Origin: Sphingomonas parva (ex Maeng et al. 2020) | GTDB taxonomy: Bacteria > Pseudomonadota > Alphaproteobacteria > Sphingomonadales > Sphingomonadaceae | Length of the DNA: 64,000 nt | Direction: 5' to 3' | NCBI RefSeq assembly: GCF_004564275.1 | Contig: NZ_SPDV01000018.1 | Location: 7,501 to 71,500 of the forward strand | Shown: positions 52,529 to 61,667 of the stretch, one piece after another | Layout: each line of letters starts with the position of its first letter | Position numbering within the stretch: the stretch's first letter is position 1 | The notes under the pieces: model-generated | Database searches by the model: none | The model's input: only the letters and a program-made list of their open reading frames with translations | Told to the model about the DNA's origin: nothing | Translations under genes and position numbers: made by a program

Positions 52529-53613
52529 AGATCGCCTTCTACGGCTCCAGCCTGCTCTCTTCCTACTGGAACGGCGCCGCGACCTATTATCGGGGGCTGC
52601 TGCGCGACCTCGCCGCACGCGGCTACCAGATCACCTTCTACGAGCCCGACGCTTTCGACCGGCAGAAGCACAAGGACATCGATCCGCCCGAATGGGCCCG
52701 GTCGGTGGTCTATGCGGCGACGCCCGAGGGGCTGCGCGCCGTGCTCGACGAGGCCAAGGCGGCCGACATCGTCGTCAAGGCGAACGGCGTCGGCGTGTTC
52801 GACACCGAGCTTCTCGAGGGCATCGTCGCCCACAGCCGGGAGGACGCGCTCCGGATCTTCTGGGACGTCGACGCCGCAGCGACCCTCGACGAAATGCGCG
52901 CCGACGAGAGCCATGTCGTACGCCGCACTCTGCCCAGGCTCGACATGGTGCTGACCTATGGCGGCGGTCCGCCGGTGGTCGACGCCTATTCCGGCTTCGG
53001 CGCGCGGCGCTGCGTGCCGATCTACAATGCGCTCGACGCCAGCACCCACCATCCGGTGGCGCCGGACCCCGCCTTTTCCGCCGACCTCGCCTTCCTCGGC
53101 AACCGGCTCCCCGACCGTGAGGCGCGGGTCGAGGAATTCTTCCGGAAGGCGGCGGCCGCGCTCCCCGAGCGGCGCTTCCTGATCGGCGGCAACGGCTGGG
53201 AGACGAAGGGGATGCCGGACAACGTGCGCCACCTCGGCCACGTCTACACCCATCAGCACAATGCCTTCAATTGCACGCCGCTGGCCGTGCTCAACGTCGC
53301 CCGCGATTCGATGGCCGACGTCGGCTTCTCGCCGGCGACCCGGGTGTTCGAGGCGGCTGGCGCCGCAGCCTGCCTGATCACCGACGCCTGGGAGGGGATC
53401 GAGATGTTCCTCACCCCCGACGAGGAGGTGCTCGTCGCCCGCGACGGGCAGGACGTCGCCGATCATGTCGCCGCGCTGACGCCGGAGCGGGCGCGGGCGA
53501 TCGGTGCCCGGGCGCTGGAGCGGATCCTGGCCGAGCACACCTACACCCATCGCGGCGAGCAGGTGGACGCCCTGTGGCGGGAATCGCTGCAGCCGGAACG
53601 GAGCGCGGCCTGA
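52525..53613 (+). CDS. CgeB-like glycosyltransferase, copy 2
   Basis: 362 aa, ATG overlapping the previous TGA (ATGA). N-terminus KIAFYGSSLLSSYWNGAATYYRGLLRDLAARGYQITFYEPDAFDRQ parallels copies 1 and 3. Donor region LNVARDSMADVGFSPATRVFEAAGAAACLITDAWEGIEMF is the CgeB signature, with the F-E-A motif. Predicted cytoplasmic. Confidence 0.87.
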   Translation: MKIAFYGSSLLSSYWNGAATYYRGLLRDLAARGYQITFYEPDAFDRQKHKDIDPPEWARSVVYAATPEGLRAVLDEAKAADIVVKANGVGVFDTELLEGIVAHSREDALRIFWDVDAAATLDEMRADESHVVRRTLPRLDMVLTYGGGPPVVDAYSGFGARRCVPIYNALDASTHHPVAPDPAFSADLAFLGNRLPDREARVEEFFRKAAAALPERRFLIGGNGWETKGMPDNVRHLGHVYTHQHNAFNCTPLAVLNVARDSMADVGFSPATRVFEAAGAAACLITDAWEGIEMFLTPDEEVLVARDGQDVADHVAALTPERARAIGARALERILAEHTYTHRGEQVDALWRESLQPERSAA

Positions 53614-54704
53614 TGCGGCTGGTCGTCCTCGGCCTCAGCCTCTCCTCGAGCTGGGGGAATGGCCACGCCACGACCTTTCGCGCGCTGCTCAAGGCGTTCG
53701 CGGCGCGCGGTCATGACATCCTGTTCCTGGAGCGGGAGGTCCCCTGGTATGCGGCGAACCGCGACGTCACCGATCCGGACTATTGTCGTCTCGAATATTA
53801 TGCCGACCTCGAGCGGCTCGAGGCGTGGCGGGACGAGATCGCCGGCGCCGATGCGGTGATCGTCGGCTCCTACGTTCCGGAAGGCGTTGCCGTCGCACGG
53901 TTCGTCCAGGCCCATGCGCGGGGCGTCACCGCCTTCTACGACATCGACACGCCTGTGACGCTCGCCAAGCTGGAGAGGGGCGATTTCGAGTATCTCTCGC
54001 CGGAGGTGATCCCCGGCTACGACGTCTATCTTTCCTTCACCGGCGGGCCGACCCTGCGCCACATCGAGCGGCACTACGGATCGCCGGCGGCGCGGGCGCT
54101 CTACTGCTCGGTCGATCCGGAGGCCTATCCGCCGCTCGACGTCGAGAAGCGCTGGGACCTCTCCTATCTCGGGACCTACAGCCCCGATCGCCAGCCGACG
54201 CTCGAGCGGCTGCTGATCGAGCCGGCGCGGCGCATGCCGGAGCGCCGCTTCGTCGTCGCCGGCCCGCAATATCCGGCCGACATCGACTGGCCGGCGAATG
54301 TCGAGCGGATCGAGCATCTGCCGCCCGCCGACCACCCCGCTTTCTACTCGGCCTCCCTGTTCACGCTGAACGTAACACGCGCCGACATGATCGCCGCCGG
54401 CTGGTCGCCCTCGGTGCGGCTGTTCGAGGCGGCGGCCTCGGCGGTGCCGGTCATCTCCGATCGCTGGCAAGGTCTCGACAGCCTGTTCGCGCCGGGACGC
54501 GAGATCGTCCTTGCCGACGGACCGGACGAGGTCGTCCGCCGGCTCCAGCAGGGCGACGCGGCGACCGCCGCCGGCATCGGACGGGCGGCGCGCGAGAGGG
54601 TGATGCACGGCCATCGCGCGGCCGACCGCGCCGCGGAGCTCGAGTCCCATCTCGAGGAGGCGGCGGCGGCGCGGCCGCGCCCCCGACTGGAGGCGGCGTG
54701 CTGA
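53613..54704 (+). CDS. CgeB-like glycosyltransferase, copy 3
   Basis: 363 aa, start fused to the previous stop as TGATG. N-terminus RLVVLGLSLSSSWGNGHATTFRALLKAFAARGHDILFLEREVPWY; donor region LNVTRADMIAAGWSPSVRLFEAAASAVPVISDRWQGLDSLF. Most similar to copy 2. The central YDIDTPVTLAKLERGDFEYLS resembles the matching FWDVDAAATLDEM of copy 2. Last gene of the overlapping run. Confidence 0.87.
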   Translation: MRLVVLGLSLSSSWGNGHATTFRALLKAFAARGHDILFLEREVPWYAANRDVTDPDYCRLEYYADLERLEAWRDEIAGADAVIVGSYVPEGVAVARFVQAHARGVTAFYDIDTPVTLAKLERGDFEYLSPEVIPGYDVYLSFTGGPTLRHIERHYGSPAARALYCSVDPEAYPPLDVEKRWDLSYLGTYSPDRQPTLERLLIEPARRMPERRFVVAGPQYPADIDWPANVERIEHLPPADHPAFYSASLFTLNVTRADMIAAGWSPSVRLFEAAASAVPVISDRWQGLDSLFAPGREIVLADGPDEVVRRLQQGDAATAAGIGRAARERVMHGHRAADRAAELESHLEEAAAARPRPRLEAAC

Positions 54705-54731
54705 TGAAGACGTAATCTTTCGTTGGGGAGG

Positions 54732-54758
54732 TGAACCAAGCCGGGGGGCGCGGTGTTT
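54732..54758 (+). promoter_or_regulatory. weak EcfG-like promoter before the decarboxylase gene
   Basis: TGAAC (54732-54736), 17 bp, TGTTT (54754-54758): the same spacing and downstream box as the promoter at 47962 but with one mismatch in the upstream box. It lies in the 109-bp gap before the UXS-like gene. Confidence 0.35.
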
Positions 54759-54813
54759 AGGTAAGTTGTTGTCGGCTTCGGAAAAACGACCCATGGAACA
54801 AGGGAGCAGCCTC

Positions 54814-55836
54814 GTGAAAATTGCAAACAAGAAGACTGCTTTGGTAACCGGCGGCGCAGGCTTCATCGGCTCCCATTTGATCGATTCATTGTTGGCGGAA
54901 GGCGCGACCGTGGTCTGCCTCGACAGTCTGCTGACCGGCCGCGAGAAGAATCTGCGCCATCTGCAGCGCGAGGCGCGGTTCGACTTGATTCAGGCGGACA
55001 TCATCGACGCGCTGCCGCGAACGGTGGCGCGGACCGCCTTCACCCATGTCTACAATCTCGCCTGCGCGGCCTCGCCGCCGCATTACCAGGCCGATCCCGA
55101 GCATACGATGCTGACCAATGTCGTCGGCACCCGCAACCTGCTGCGCCTGGCCGAGGAGAAGAAGGCGCGCTTCCTGCTGACCTCGACAAGCGAGGTCTAT
55201 GGCGATCCCGAGGTCCATCCCCAGCCGGAGAGCTACCGCGGCTGGGTGAGCTGCACCGGCCCGCGGGCCTGTTACGACGAGGGCAAGCGCGCCGCCGAGA
55301 CTTTGACCTTCGACTATCAGCGCATGCGACGCGCCGACGTGCGGGTGGCGCGGATCTTCAACACCTACGGACCGCGGATGCGCCCCGACGACGGCCGCGT
55401 CGTTTCCAACGTGATCTGCCAGGCGCTCGCCGGCGACGACATCACCGTCTATGGCGACGGATCGCAGACCCGCAGCTTCTGCTACGTCTCCGACCTCGTC
55501 GCAGGGCTGATGCGGCTGATGGACAGCGACGTGACCGACGGCCCGGTCAATCTCGGCAACCCGGTCGAGCTCACCGTCTCCGATCTGGTCGAGCGGGTGG
55601 TGCGGATGACCGGATCGACCTCGCGCATCGTCAACCGGCCGCTGCCCGTCGACGACCCGCGCCGCCGCAAGCCGAACATCGAGCGGGCCAAGGCGCTGCT
55701 CGGCTGGGAGCCGCGAGTGGCGCTGCAGCAGGGACTGGAGGCGACCGCCGCCTGGTTCGCCGAAGAGCAGGCCGAGGCCCGCCCCGCCGAGCGCGAGGCC
55801 CGCGAGGAGCTGATGGTCGAGGTCGCCGCGGAATAA
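54814..55836 (+). CDS. UDP-glucuronate decarboxylase (UDP-xylose synthase)-like SDR
   Basis: 340 aa from the GTG at 54814, which has AGGGAG 7 bp upstream; an ATG at 54793 lacks one. LVTGGAGFIGSHLIDSLL, NLACAASPPHYQADPEHTM, TSTSEVYGDPEVHPQPESYRG, GPRACYDEGKRAAETL (catalytic YxxxK ~153) and FNTYGPRMRPDDGRVVSN are UXS signatures. The usual ACPASP is ACAASP here. It would supply UDP-xylose or a related sugar to the cluster's transferases. The C-terminus has an extra acidic tail. Confidence 0.9.
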   Translation: MKIANKKTALVTGGAGFIGSHLIDSLLAEGATVVCLDSLLTGREKNLRHLQREARFDLIQADIIDALPRTVARTAFTHVYNLACAASPPHYQADPEHTMLTNVVGTRNLLRLAEEKKARFLLTSTSEVYGDPEVHPQPESYRGWVSCTGPRACYDEGKRAAETLTFDYQRMRRADVRVARIFNTYGPRMRPDDGRVVSNVICQALAGDDITVYGDGSQTRSFCYVSDLVAGLMRLMDSDVTDGPVNLGNPVELTVSDLVERVVRMTGSTSRIVNRPLPVDDPRRRKPNIERAKALLGWEPRVALQQGLEATAAWFAEEQAEARPAEREAREELMVEVAAE

Positions 55837-55904
55837 GCGCTGGGGCCCGGCCACGCCCGGCTCCCCTTCCCTCGGGGAGGGGCGGCTTCGGTCGACCCGG
55901 ATCG

Positions 55905-56327
55905 TTATTTCGCGAACAGATTGCCTGGGTTCGCCATCGCCTTGAACTCGAGCGCGTTGCCCGACGGATCGTGGAAGAACATCGTCGCCTGCTCGCCCGG
56001 CTGGCCGCGGAAGCGGATCGCGGGCGCGATGACGAAGGCGATGTCTGCCTCGGTCAGACGGTCGGCGAGCGCCTGCCAGTCCGCCATCGACAGCACCGCG
56101 CCGAAATGCGGCACCGGCACGTCGTGGCCGTCGACCGGATTGTGGTGGGCGTGGGGCCGTGCGTCCGGCGAGAGGTGGGCGACGATCTGGTGGCCGAAGA
56201 AATCGAAGTCGATCCATTCCGCGCTGCTCCGGCCCTCCGGGCAGCCGAGCAGCCCGCCGTAGAAGGCGCGGGCGGCGGCGAGATCGTGGACCGGGAAGGC
56301 GAGATGGAAGGGCGGCAGGCTGGGCAT
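55905..56327 (-). CDS. VOC family (glyoxalase-like) protein
   Basis: 140 aa with two beta-alpha-beta-beta-beta halves. [22 protein letters not shown] opens the fold and [18 protein letters not shown] closes it; metal ligands are likely the first His, H in PHFGAVLSM and the final Glu. Enzymatic role unknown. A stem-loop without T-run (about 55861-55882) precedes it in the convergent gap after the UXS-like gene. Confidence 0.88.
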   Translation of the reverse strand: MPSLPPFHLAFPVHDLAAARAFYGGLLGCPEGRSSAEWIDFDFFGHQIVAHLSPDARPHAHHNPVDGHDVPVPHFGAVLSMADWQALADRLTEADIAFVIAPAIRFRGQPGEQATMFFHDPSGNALEFKAMANPGNLFAK

Positions 56328-56456
56328 GACCCTTCTTAGCCGCCCAAAAGCCCTGGACCAAGGTGGCGGGCCCGGCCTCGCGCGCGCTGCTGCCGGCCTT
56401 CCCTCGGCGATTCATCTTCGGCATGGAGGCGCAATGCTTTCTTCCGTCCTTTCCGC

Positions 56457-57998
56457 ATGAAGCACAATCTCCTCGCCCTGCTGATCGGGGCGCTCGCCGC
56501 GTGCGGCTTTGCACCGCTCGGAATGTGGCCGGTGACGCTCGCCGGCTTCGCCATGCTGCTCGGGCTGATCGCGGAGGCGCCGCGACTGCGCAGCGCGCTG
56601 GCCCGCGGCTGGTTCTTCGGGGTGGGGCATTTCACCGTCGGGCTGAACTGGATTGCGACCGCCTTCACCTTCCAGGCGGCGATGCCGCCCTGGCTCGGCT
56701 GGATCGCGGTTTTCCTGCTCTCGCTCTACCTCGCCGTTTATCCTGCCGCGGCGGCGGGGCTCGCCTGGCGCTACGGGCGCGGCGACCCGCTGCGCCGCGT
56801 GCTGGTGTTCGCCGCCGCCTGGATCGTCACCGAGTGGCTGCGCGCGACGATGTTCACCGGCTTCGCCTGGAACCCGCTGGGCGTGTCGCTGCTGCCGACG
56901 TCCGTCTCGTGGCTGGCGCCGTGGCTCGGGACCTATGGGCTCTCCGGCGTCGCGGCCCTGATCGCCGGGCTCCCCCTCCTCCTCGTCCGCAAGGCCTGGC
57001 GTCCGGCCGCGGCGCTCGCCGGCACGATCGCGCTCGCGACGCTGGGCGCGACCCTGCTCCGCCCGCCGCCGGCCGGCCACGGCAGGATCGCGCTGCGCAT
57101 CGTCCAGCCCAATATCGGCCAGCAGGACAAATGGCGGGAAGGCTTCGAGGCGGAGAACCTCGCCCGCCTCGAGCGGCTCTCGGCCGGACGCGGCGGCGCG
57201 CCGCGCCTGCTGCTCTGGCCGGAAGCGGCGGTCACCCGGCCGCTCCAGAACGAGCTGCGCTATCCCGAGCTGCAGGCCGAGGCGGAGCGGCTACGACGCC
57301 GCGTCGGGGCGATGCTCGGGTCGCAGGATCTGCTGCTGACCGGCGGAGTCACCTGGCGCTCGCGGGACGGGCAGGAGATCTCGAGCGCGACCAACAGCGT
57401 GTTCGCGATCGACCCGAGCGGCCGCATCCTCGCTCGCTACGACAAGGCGCATCTCGTCCCGTACGGCGAATATCTGCCGATGCGGCCGCTCCTCTCCTCG
57501 ATCGGCCTTTCGCGCCTGGCGCCCGGCGACGTCGATTTCGATTTCGGCCCCGGCGCGCAGACGCTGACGCTGCCGGGCATCGGCGAGGTCGGCTTCCAGC
57601 TCTGCTACGAGATCATCTTCTCGGGCGAGGTGGTCGACCCGGAAAACCGCCCCGCCTTCCTGTTCAACCCGTCGAACGACGCCTGGTTCGGCGCCTGGGG
57701 CCCGCCCCAGCATCTCGCCCAGGCGCGGCTGCGCGCGCTCGAGGAGGGGCTGCCGATCCTCCGCTCCACGCCGACCGGGATCAGCGCGGTGATCGACGCC
57801 GAAGGGCGGCTGCTCGCCAGCCTGCCGTGGCGCACCGAGGGCGTGATCGACGCGAGGCTGCCGCAGCCCAAGCCGCCGACGCTGTTCGCCCGCGCCGGCA
57901 ACCTCCTGCCGCTCGGCTTCGCGCTGCTGCTCGCGACACTCGCATTCGCGCTTTTCCGCAGGGCGCGAGCCATTGCGGAGCCCGCCAATCCGCGCTAG
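56457..57998 (+). CDS. lnt: apolipoprotein N-acyltransferase
   Basis: Adds the third acyl chain to lipoproteins at the inner membrane. 513 aa with several N-terminal transmembrane helices (~1-200), a nitrilase-like domain and a final helix. Catalytic triad: E in [11 protein letters not shown] (~254), K in [14 protein letters not shown] (~329) and C in FQLCYEIIF (~382). Matches the presence of several lipobox proteins in the window. It lies immediately upstream of metK. Confidence 0.95.
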   Translation: MKHNLLALLIGALAACGFAPLGMWPVTLAGFAMLLGLIAEAPRLRSALARGWFFGVGHFTVGLNWIATAFTFQAAMPPWLGWIAVFLLSLYLAVYPAAAAGLAWRYGRGDPLRRVLVFAAAWIVTEWLRATMFTGFAWNPLGVSLLPTSVSWLAPWLGTYGLSGVAALIAGLPLLLVRKAWRPAAALAGTIALATLGATLLRPPPAGHGRIALRIVQPNIGQQDKWREGFEAENLARLERLSAGRGGAPRLLLWPEAAVTRPLQNELRYPELQAEAERLRRRVGAMLGSQDLLLTGGVTWRSRDGQEISSATNSVFAIDPSGRILARYDKAHLVPYGEYLPMRPLLSSIGLSRLAPGDVDFDFGPGAQTLTLPGIGEVGFQLCYEIIFSGEVVDPENRPAFLFNPSNDAWFGAWGPPQHLAQARLRALEEGLPILRSTPTGISAVIDAEGRLLASLPWRTEGVIDARLPQPKPPTLFARAGNLLPLGFALLLATLAFALFRRARAIAEPANPR

Positions 57999-58008
57999 GG
58001 AGCGGCGC

Positions 58009-58028
58009 ATATAAGGATATCTTTATAT
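58009..58028. promoter_or_regulatory. 20-bp palindromic operator upstream of metK
   Basis: ATATAAGGAT-ATCTTTATAT is a palindrome with one mismatch, 47 bp before metK. From memory, an AT-rich palindrome of this type is the site of the ArsR-family S-adenosylhomocysteine sensor SahR at methionine-cycle genes in alphaproteobacteria. Alternatively GGATAT/ATATCC could form a small RNA hairpin. Confidence 0.6.
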
Positions 58029-58075
58029 CCGCATCTCCTATCAAATCAGCTCTCTCAGGAAGGCCGGTTCTCTCC

Positions 58076-59281
58076 ATGCGCAGCAATTACCTCTTCACGT
58101 CCGAGTCGGTGTCGGAAGGCCATCCGGACAAGGTCGCCGACCAGATTTCGGACGCGATCGTCGATCTTTTCCTGTCGAAGGACCCCGAGGCGCGCATCGC
58201 CTGCGAGACGCTGACCACCACCCAGCTGGTCGTGCTCGCCGGCGAGATCCGCTGCCGCGGCGTCTATGAGAACGGCGCCTGGGCGCCCGGAGCGCAGGAA
58301 GAGATCGAGCGCACCGTCCGCGAGACGGTGAAGCGGATCGGCTACGAGCAGGAGGGCTTCCACTGGAACGAGTTCACGTTCCACAATAACCTCCACGGCC
58401 AGTCGGAGCACATCGCGCAGGGCGTCGACGCCAGCGGCAACAAGGACGAAGGCGCCGGCGACCAGGGCATCATGTTCGGCTTCGCCTGCGACGAGACTCC
58501 CGACCTGATGCCGGCGACGCTCTATTACAGCCACAAGATCCTCGAGCGGATGGCCGCCGACCGTCACTCCGGCGCGGCGCCGTTCCTGGAGCCGGACGCG
58601 AAGAGCCAGGTGACGCTGCGCTTCGAGAACGGCGCCCCGGTCGCCGCCACCGCGATCGTCGTCTCGACCCAGCACGGCAAGGGCTATGACCAGGGCGAGC
58701 AGGAGAGCAAGCTCAAGGCCTATGTGAAGAGGGTCGTCGCCGATATCCTCCCGGCCGAGCTGCTCAACGGCGAGACCGTCTACCACATCAATCCGACCGG
58801 CAGCTTCGAGATCGGCGGACCGGACGGCGACGCCGGCCTCACCGGCCGCAAGATCATCGTCGACACCTATGGCGGCGCGGCCCCGCACGGCGGCGGCGCC
58901 TTCTCCGGAAAGGATCCGACGAAGGTCGATCGCTCGGCGGCCTACATCTCGCGCTACCTGGCCAAGAACATCGTCGCGGCCGGGCTCGCCCGCCGCTGCA
59001 CCATCCAGCTCGCCTACGCCATCGGCGTGTCCGAGCCGCTGTCGCTCTACGTCGACACCCACGGCACCGGCACGATCGACGACGCCGCGATCGAGAAGGC
59101 GATCATGGGCATTTCGGAGCTCGGCGGCCTGACGCCCCGCGGCATCCGCACCCACCTCGGCCTCAACAAGCCGATCTATCAGCGCACCGCCGCCTACGGC
59201 CACTTCGGCCGCAAGGCCGAGGGCGACTTCTTCCCCTGGGAGAAGACCGATCTGGTCGAGAAGCTGAAGGCGGCGCTCTGA
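58076..59281 (+). CDS. metK: S-adenosylmethionine synthetase
   Basis: Makes SAM from methionine and ATP. 401 aa. [21 protein letters not shown] (~8), [16 protein letters not shown] (~118), [20 protein letters not shown] and [15 protein letters not shown] are invariant motifs. CAGGAAGG lies upstream of the ATG at 58076. The palindrome at 58009 suggests feedback control, and a strong terminator ends the transcript. It supplies several methyl and radical SAM enzymes in this window. Confidence 0.97.
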   Translation: MRSNYLFTSESVSEGHPDKVADQISDAIVDLFLSKDPEARIACETLTTTQLVVLAGEIRCRGVYENGAWAPGAQEEIERTVRETVKRIGYEQEGFHWNEFTFHNNLHGQSEHIAQGVDASGNKDEGAGDQGIMFGFACDETPDLMPATLYYSHKILERMAADRHSGAAPFLEPDAKSQVTLRFENGAPVAATAIVVSTQHGKGYDQGEQESKLKAYVKRVVADILPAELLNGETVYHINPTGSFEIGGPDGDAGLTGRKIIVDTYGGAAPHGGGAFSGKDPTKVDRSAAYISRYLAKNIVAAGLARRCTIQLAYAIGVSEPLSLYVDTHGTGTIDDAAIEKAIMGISELGGLTPRGIRTHLGLNKPIYQRTAAYGHFGRKAEGDFFPWEKTDLVEKLKAAL

Positions 59282-59311
59282 GCCTCGCCGCGCGAAGCAT
59301 GACGCACGAAG

Positions 59312-59341
59312 CCGCCCCTTCCCACCGGAAGGGGCGGTTTT
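59312..59341 (+). terminator. rho-independent terminator of metK
   Basis: Perfect 11-bp stem CCGCCCCTTCC/GGAAGGGGCGG, loop CACC, then TTTTCGTTT. It begins 31 bp after the metK stop. Confidence 0.92.
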
Positions 59342-59401
59342 CGTTTGGGGACAGGCTCAAGGCCCTTGGCGGGCGGGCCAAGGCGCTTTAGGCGCCGCGG
59401 C

Positions 59402-60082
59402 GTGAACGATCCCAGCACCATCCGCCGCCTCTACGGCCGCCGCTCCGGCCACAAGCTTCGCCAGGGCCAGTCCGCCCTGCTCGAGGAGTTGCTGCCGGCG
59501 ATCAGCGTCCCCGACAGCGGGCCGATCGACTCCACCCGCCTGTTCGGCAGCGAGCGCCCGCTCCATTTCGAGATCGGCTTCGGCTCGGGGGAGCATCTCG
59601 CCTATCGCGCCGATCTGCTGCCCGACCATGCGTTCATCGGCGCCGAGCCGTTCCTCAATGGCGTGGTCGGCGCGCTGATGCACGTGCGCGACCAGCACCT
59701 CACCAACGTCCGCCTCCACATGGGCGACGCGCTCGACGTGCTCGAGCGGCTGCCCGACGGGGCGCTGAGCTTCGTCTACCTGCTCCACCCCGACCCCTGG
59801 CCCAAGGCGCGTCACGCCAAGCGTCGGATGGTCAATCACGGCCCGCTCGACCTGATCGCCGCCAAGTTGAAGCCGGGCGGCGAATTCCGCCTCGGCACCG
59901 ACGACCCGGTCTATTGCCGCTGGTCGATGATGGTGATGAACCAGCGGCCCGACTTCGAATGGCTCGCCGAGAGCGCGAAGGACTTCCTGACCCGGCCCGG
60001 CGGCTGGCCCGAGACACGCTACGAGGCGAAGGCCCGGCGCAAGGGCCACGAAGTGTGGTACTTCCGATACCGGCGGATTTAG
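59402..60082 (+). CDS. trmB: tRNA (guanine-N7-)-methyltransferase
   Basis: Methylates G46 in the tRNA variable loop. 226 aa from the GTG at 59402 (VNDPSTIRRLYGRRSGHKLR). SAM site FEIGFGSGEHL, GAEPFLNGVVGAL, VYLLHPDPWPKARHAKRRMV (catalytic DPWPK-x-RH) and the C-terminal TRYEAKARRKGHEVWYFRY are all family-typical. An AT-rich stretch with a nine-T run follows its stop (60083-60115). Confidence 0.95.
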   Translation: MNDPSTIRRLYGRRSGHKLRQGQSALLEELLPAISVPDSGPIDSTRLFGSERPLHFEIGFGSGEHLAYRADLLPDHAFIGAEPFLNGVVGALMHVRDQHLTNVRLHMGDALDVLERLPDGALSFVYLLHPDPWPKARHAKRRMVNHGPLDLIAAKLKPGGEFRLGTDDPVYCRWSMMVMNQRPDFEWLAESAKDFLTRPGGWPETRYEAKARRKGHEVWYFRYRRI

Positions 60083-60210
60083 ATCAATCACGTATCACGT
60101 ATAATACTTTTTTTTCATTAGCTTAGACCGAAACACGCCGCCGTCTACCGCCGCCAATTTCCGCGACGGTGATTGCCCGGTGATTACTTTTCTGGTACAT
60201 AAGGTTCGTC

Positions 60211-61419
60211 ATGGCTACCGGAAAAATCACCAAGCGAACCCTCGACGCGCTCCAGTCCGGCGCGGTCACCGGCTTCCTTTGGGATGACGAACTGAAGGGG
60301 TTCGGGCTTAAGATTACGGCAGGCGGTTCGGCGTCCTACGTCATCCAATATCGGATGGGTGGCCGCGAGGCGAAGACGCGTCGCTACACCATCGGCAGTC
60401 ATGGTTCGCCATGGACGCCTTTCACCGCTCGTGAGGAGGCGACGAGGCTCCTCCGCCTGGTCGCGCAGGGCATCGATCCCGTCGAATCGGATAAGCAGAG
60501 GCGGCGCGAGGCTGTCGACCTTGCCTTTTCCAACTATGCTGATCGGTTCGCAGCGGACTGCAAAGGGAAAGGTTGGTCAACGCTGGTAACGCGATCACTT
60601 CATCTGCACGTCAAGCCCGTGCTCAGGGACAAGGCGCTTCCCACAATCACGCGCATTGATGTCGTTGCCGTGTTCGATCGCATGCCCTTGGAGCAGGCCG
60701 CTAATCGTCGTAATGTGTTCGCGGTGCTGAGGCGCCTATTTCGATGGGCGGTGAGTCGTGGCGACATCGACAGAAGCCCAATGGAGGGCATGGAGACGCC
60801 GAAGGCGGTCAAACCGCGCGAGCGCTGGCTGAGCGACAGTGAGTTGGCGAGGGTCTGGATTCAAGCGGCGGAATGCCACCTGTGTTTCGGCCCGATCGTT
60901 CGGCTGCTGATTGCCACTGGTCAGCGGCGCGAGGAGATTGGCGGCCTTCACTGGCAGGAATTGGATCGCTCGGAGCGCGAAATGCGGTTGTCCGGCGATC
61001 GGACGAAGAACGGCGAACCCACCACGATCCCGCTCAATGATCTCGCGGTTGCCGAGCTCGACAAAGTGGCGGGCAGTGAAAAGTGGCCATCTCGCGGTAG
61101 GGTGTTTCCAACCGCGACTGGTGCCGCTTTCACTGCCTATCACAAGGGCAAAATGAAGCTTGATAAGCTACTATCGAAGGACGGCCGCAATCCCGTGCCG
61201 CCTTGGCGGCTCCATGACCTCAGGCGAACACTGGCAACAGGCTTTCAGAGGCTCGGCGTGCGGTTTGAGGTAACCGAAGCAGTCCTCAACCACGTTGGTG
61301 GCTCCCGGTCCGGAGTTGCAGGAATCTATCAGCGCCACGACTGGAAGCCGGAGAAGCGTGAGGCGTTAGCAACGTGGAACAATCACCTTTCCAGCGCGAT
61401 CGAGGCGGCGCAGAAGTAA
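60211..61419 (+). CDS. tyrosine recombinase / phage-type integrase
   Basis: 402-aa P4-type integrase. N-terminal DUF4102-like arm-binding domain (KGFGLKITAGGSASYVIQYR), core-binding helices (~90-190) and catalytic domain: R in TGQRREEIGGL (~237), K in RTKNGEPTT, H-x-x-R in HDLRRTLATGFQ (~334), H in LNHVGGS and the tyrosine nucleophile in GIYQRHDW (~373). Base composition is lower in GC than its neighbours. Marks the left part of an island that starts just after trmB. Two near-identical CGGTGATT words (about 60167-60190) precede it. Confidence 0.93.
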   Translation: MATGKITKRTLDALQSGAVTGFLWDDELKGFGLKITAGGSASYVIQYRMGGREAKTRRYTIGSHGSPWTPFTAREEATRLLRLVAQGIDPVESDKQRRREAVDLAFSNYADRFAADCKGKGWSTLVTRSLHLHVKPVLRDKALPTITRIDVVAVFDRMPLEQAANRRNVFAVLRRLFRWAVSRGDIDRSPMEGMETPKAVKPRERWLSDSELARVWIQAAECHLCFGPIVRLLIATGQRREEIGGLHWQELDRSEREMRLSGDRTKNGEPTTIPLNDLAVAELDKVAGSEKWPSRGRVFPTATGAAFTAYHKGKMKLDKLLSKDGRNPVPPWRLHDLRRTLATGFQRLGVRFEVTEAVLNHVGGSRSGVAGIYQRHDWKPEKREALATWNNHLSSAIEAAQK

Positions 61420-61479
61420 CTCCTTGCGGCCAACGCAATCGGCTCGTTCCACATTCATTGTCGACGCTATGTCCCGTGC

Positions 61480-61513
61480 CGCAAAGCCGAGTTCGAATCC
61501 TGCGGGGCGCGCC
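61480..61513 (+). other. tRNA 3'-end-like sequence, possible attachment site
   Basis: AAAGCCGAGTTCGAATCCTG followed by CGGGGCGCGCC resembles a tRNA T-arm and acceptor strand (GTTCGAATCC). No full tRNA precedes it and the T-stem pairing is imperfect. Located 60 bp after the integrase, as expected for an att site or its remnant. The rest of 61420-61667 holds nothing I can assign. Confidence 0.35.
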
Positions 61514-61667
61514 GTGCAGGACAAAGCTAACGAATATATTTCACCCTTCGCGCTACGATGAATTTTTAATCAGCGCTTTCGGTCTCATGATGGATACTCT
61601 ATCCTCTTCCATCGGGTTACAGCGGGTTACAAGATAAAGGACCGCGCTACGCCGCCGCGGACATCGT

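Noticed and set aside
55861-55882. Terminator between the UXS-like and VOC genes
   Set aside because: An 8-bp CCCCTTCC/GGGAGGGG stem exists but no T-run follows in either direction.
57999-58075. SAM riboswitch upstream of metK
   Set aside because: The leader is only ~77 nt and shows a single AT-rich palindrome; I cannot find a SAM-II or SAM/SAH pseudoknot.
61480-61513. Functional tRNA gene
   Set aside because: Only a T-arm-like and acceptor-like portion is present; no D-arm or anticodon arm upstream and the T-stem has mismatches.
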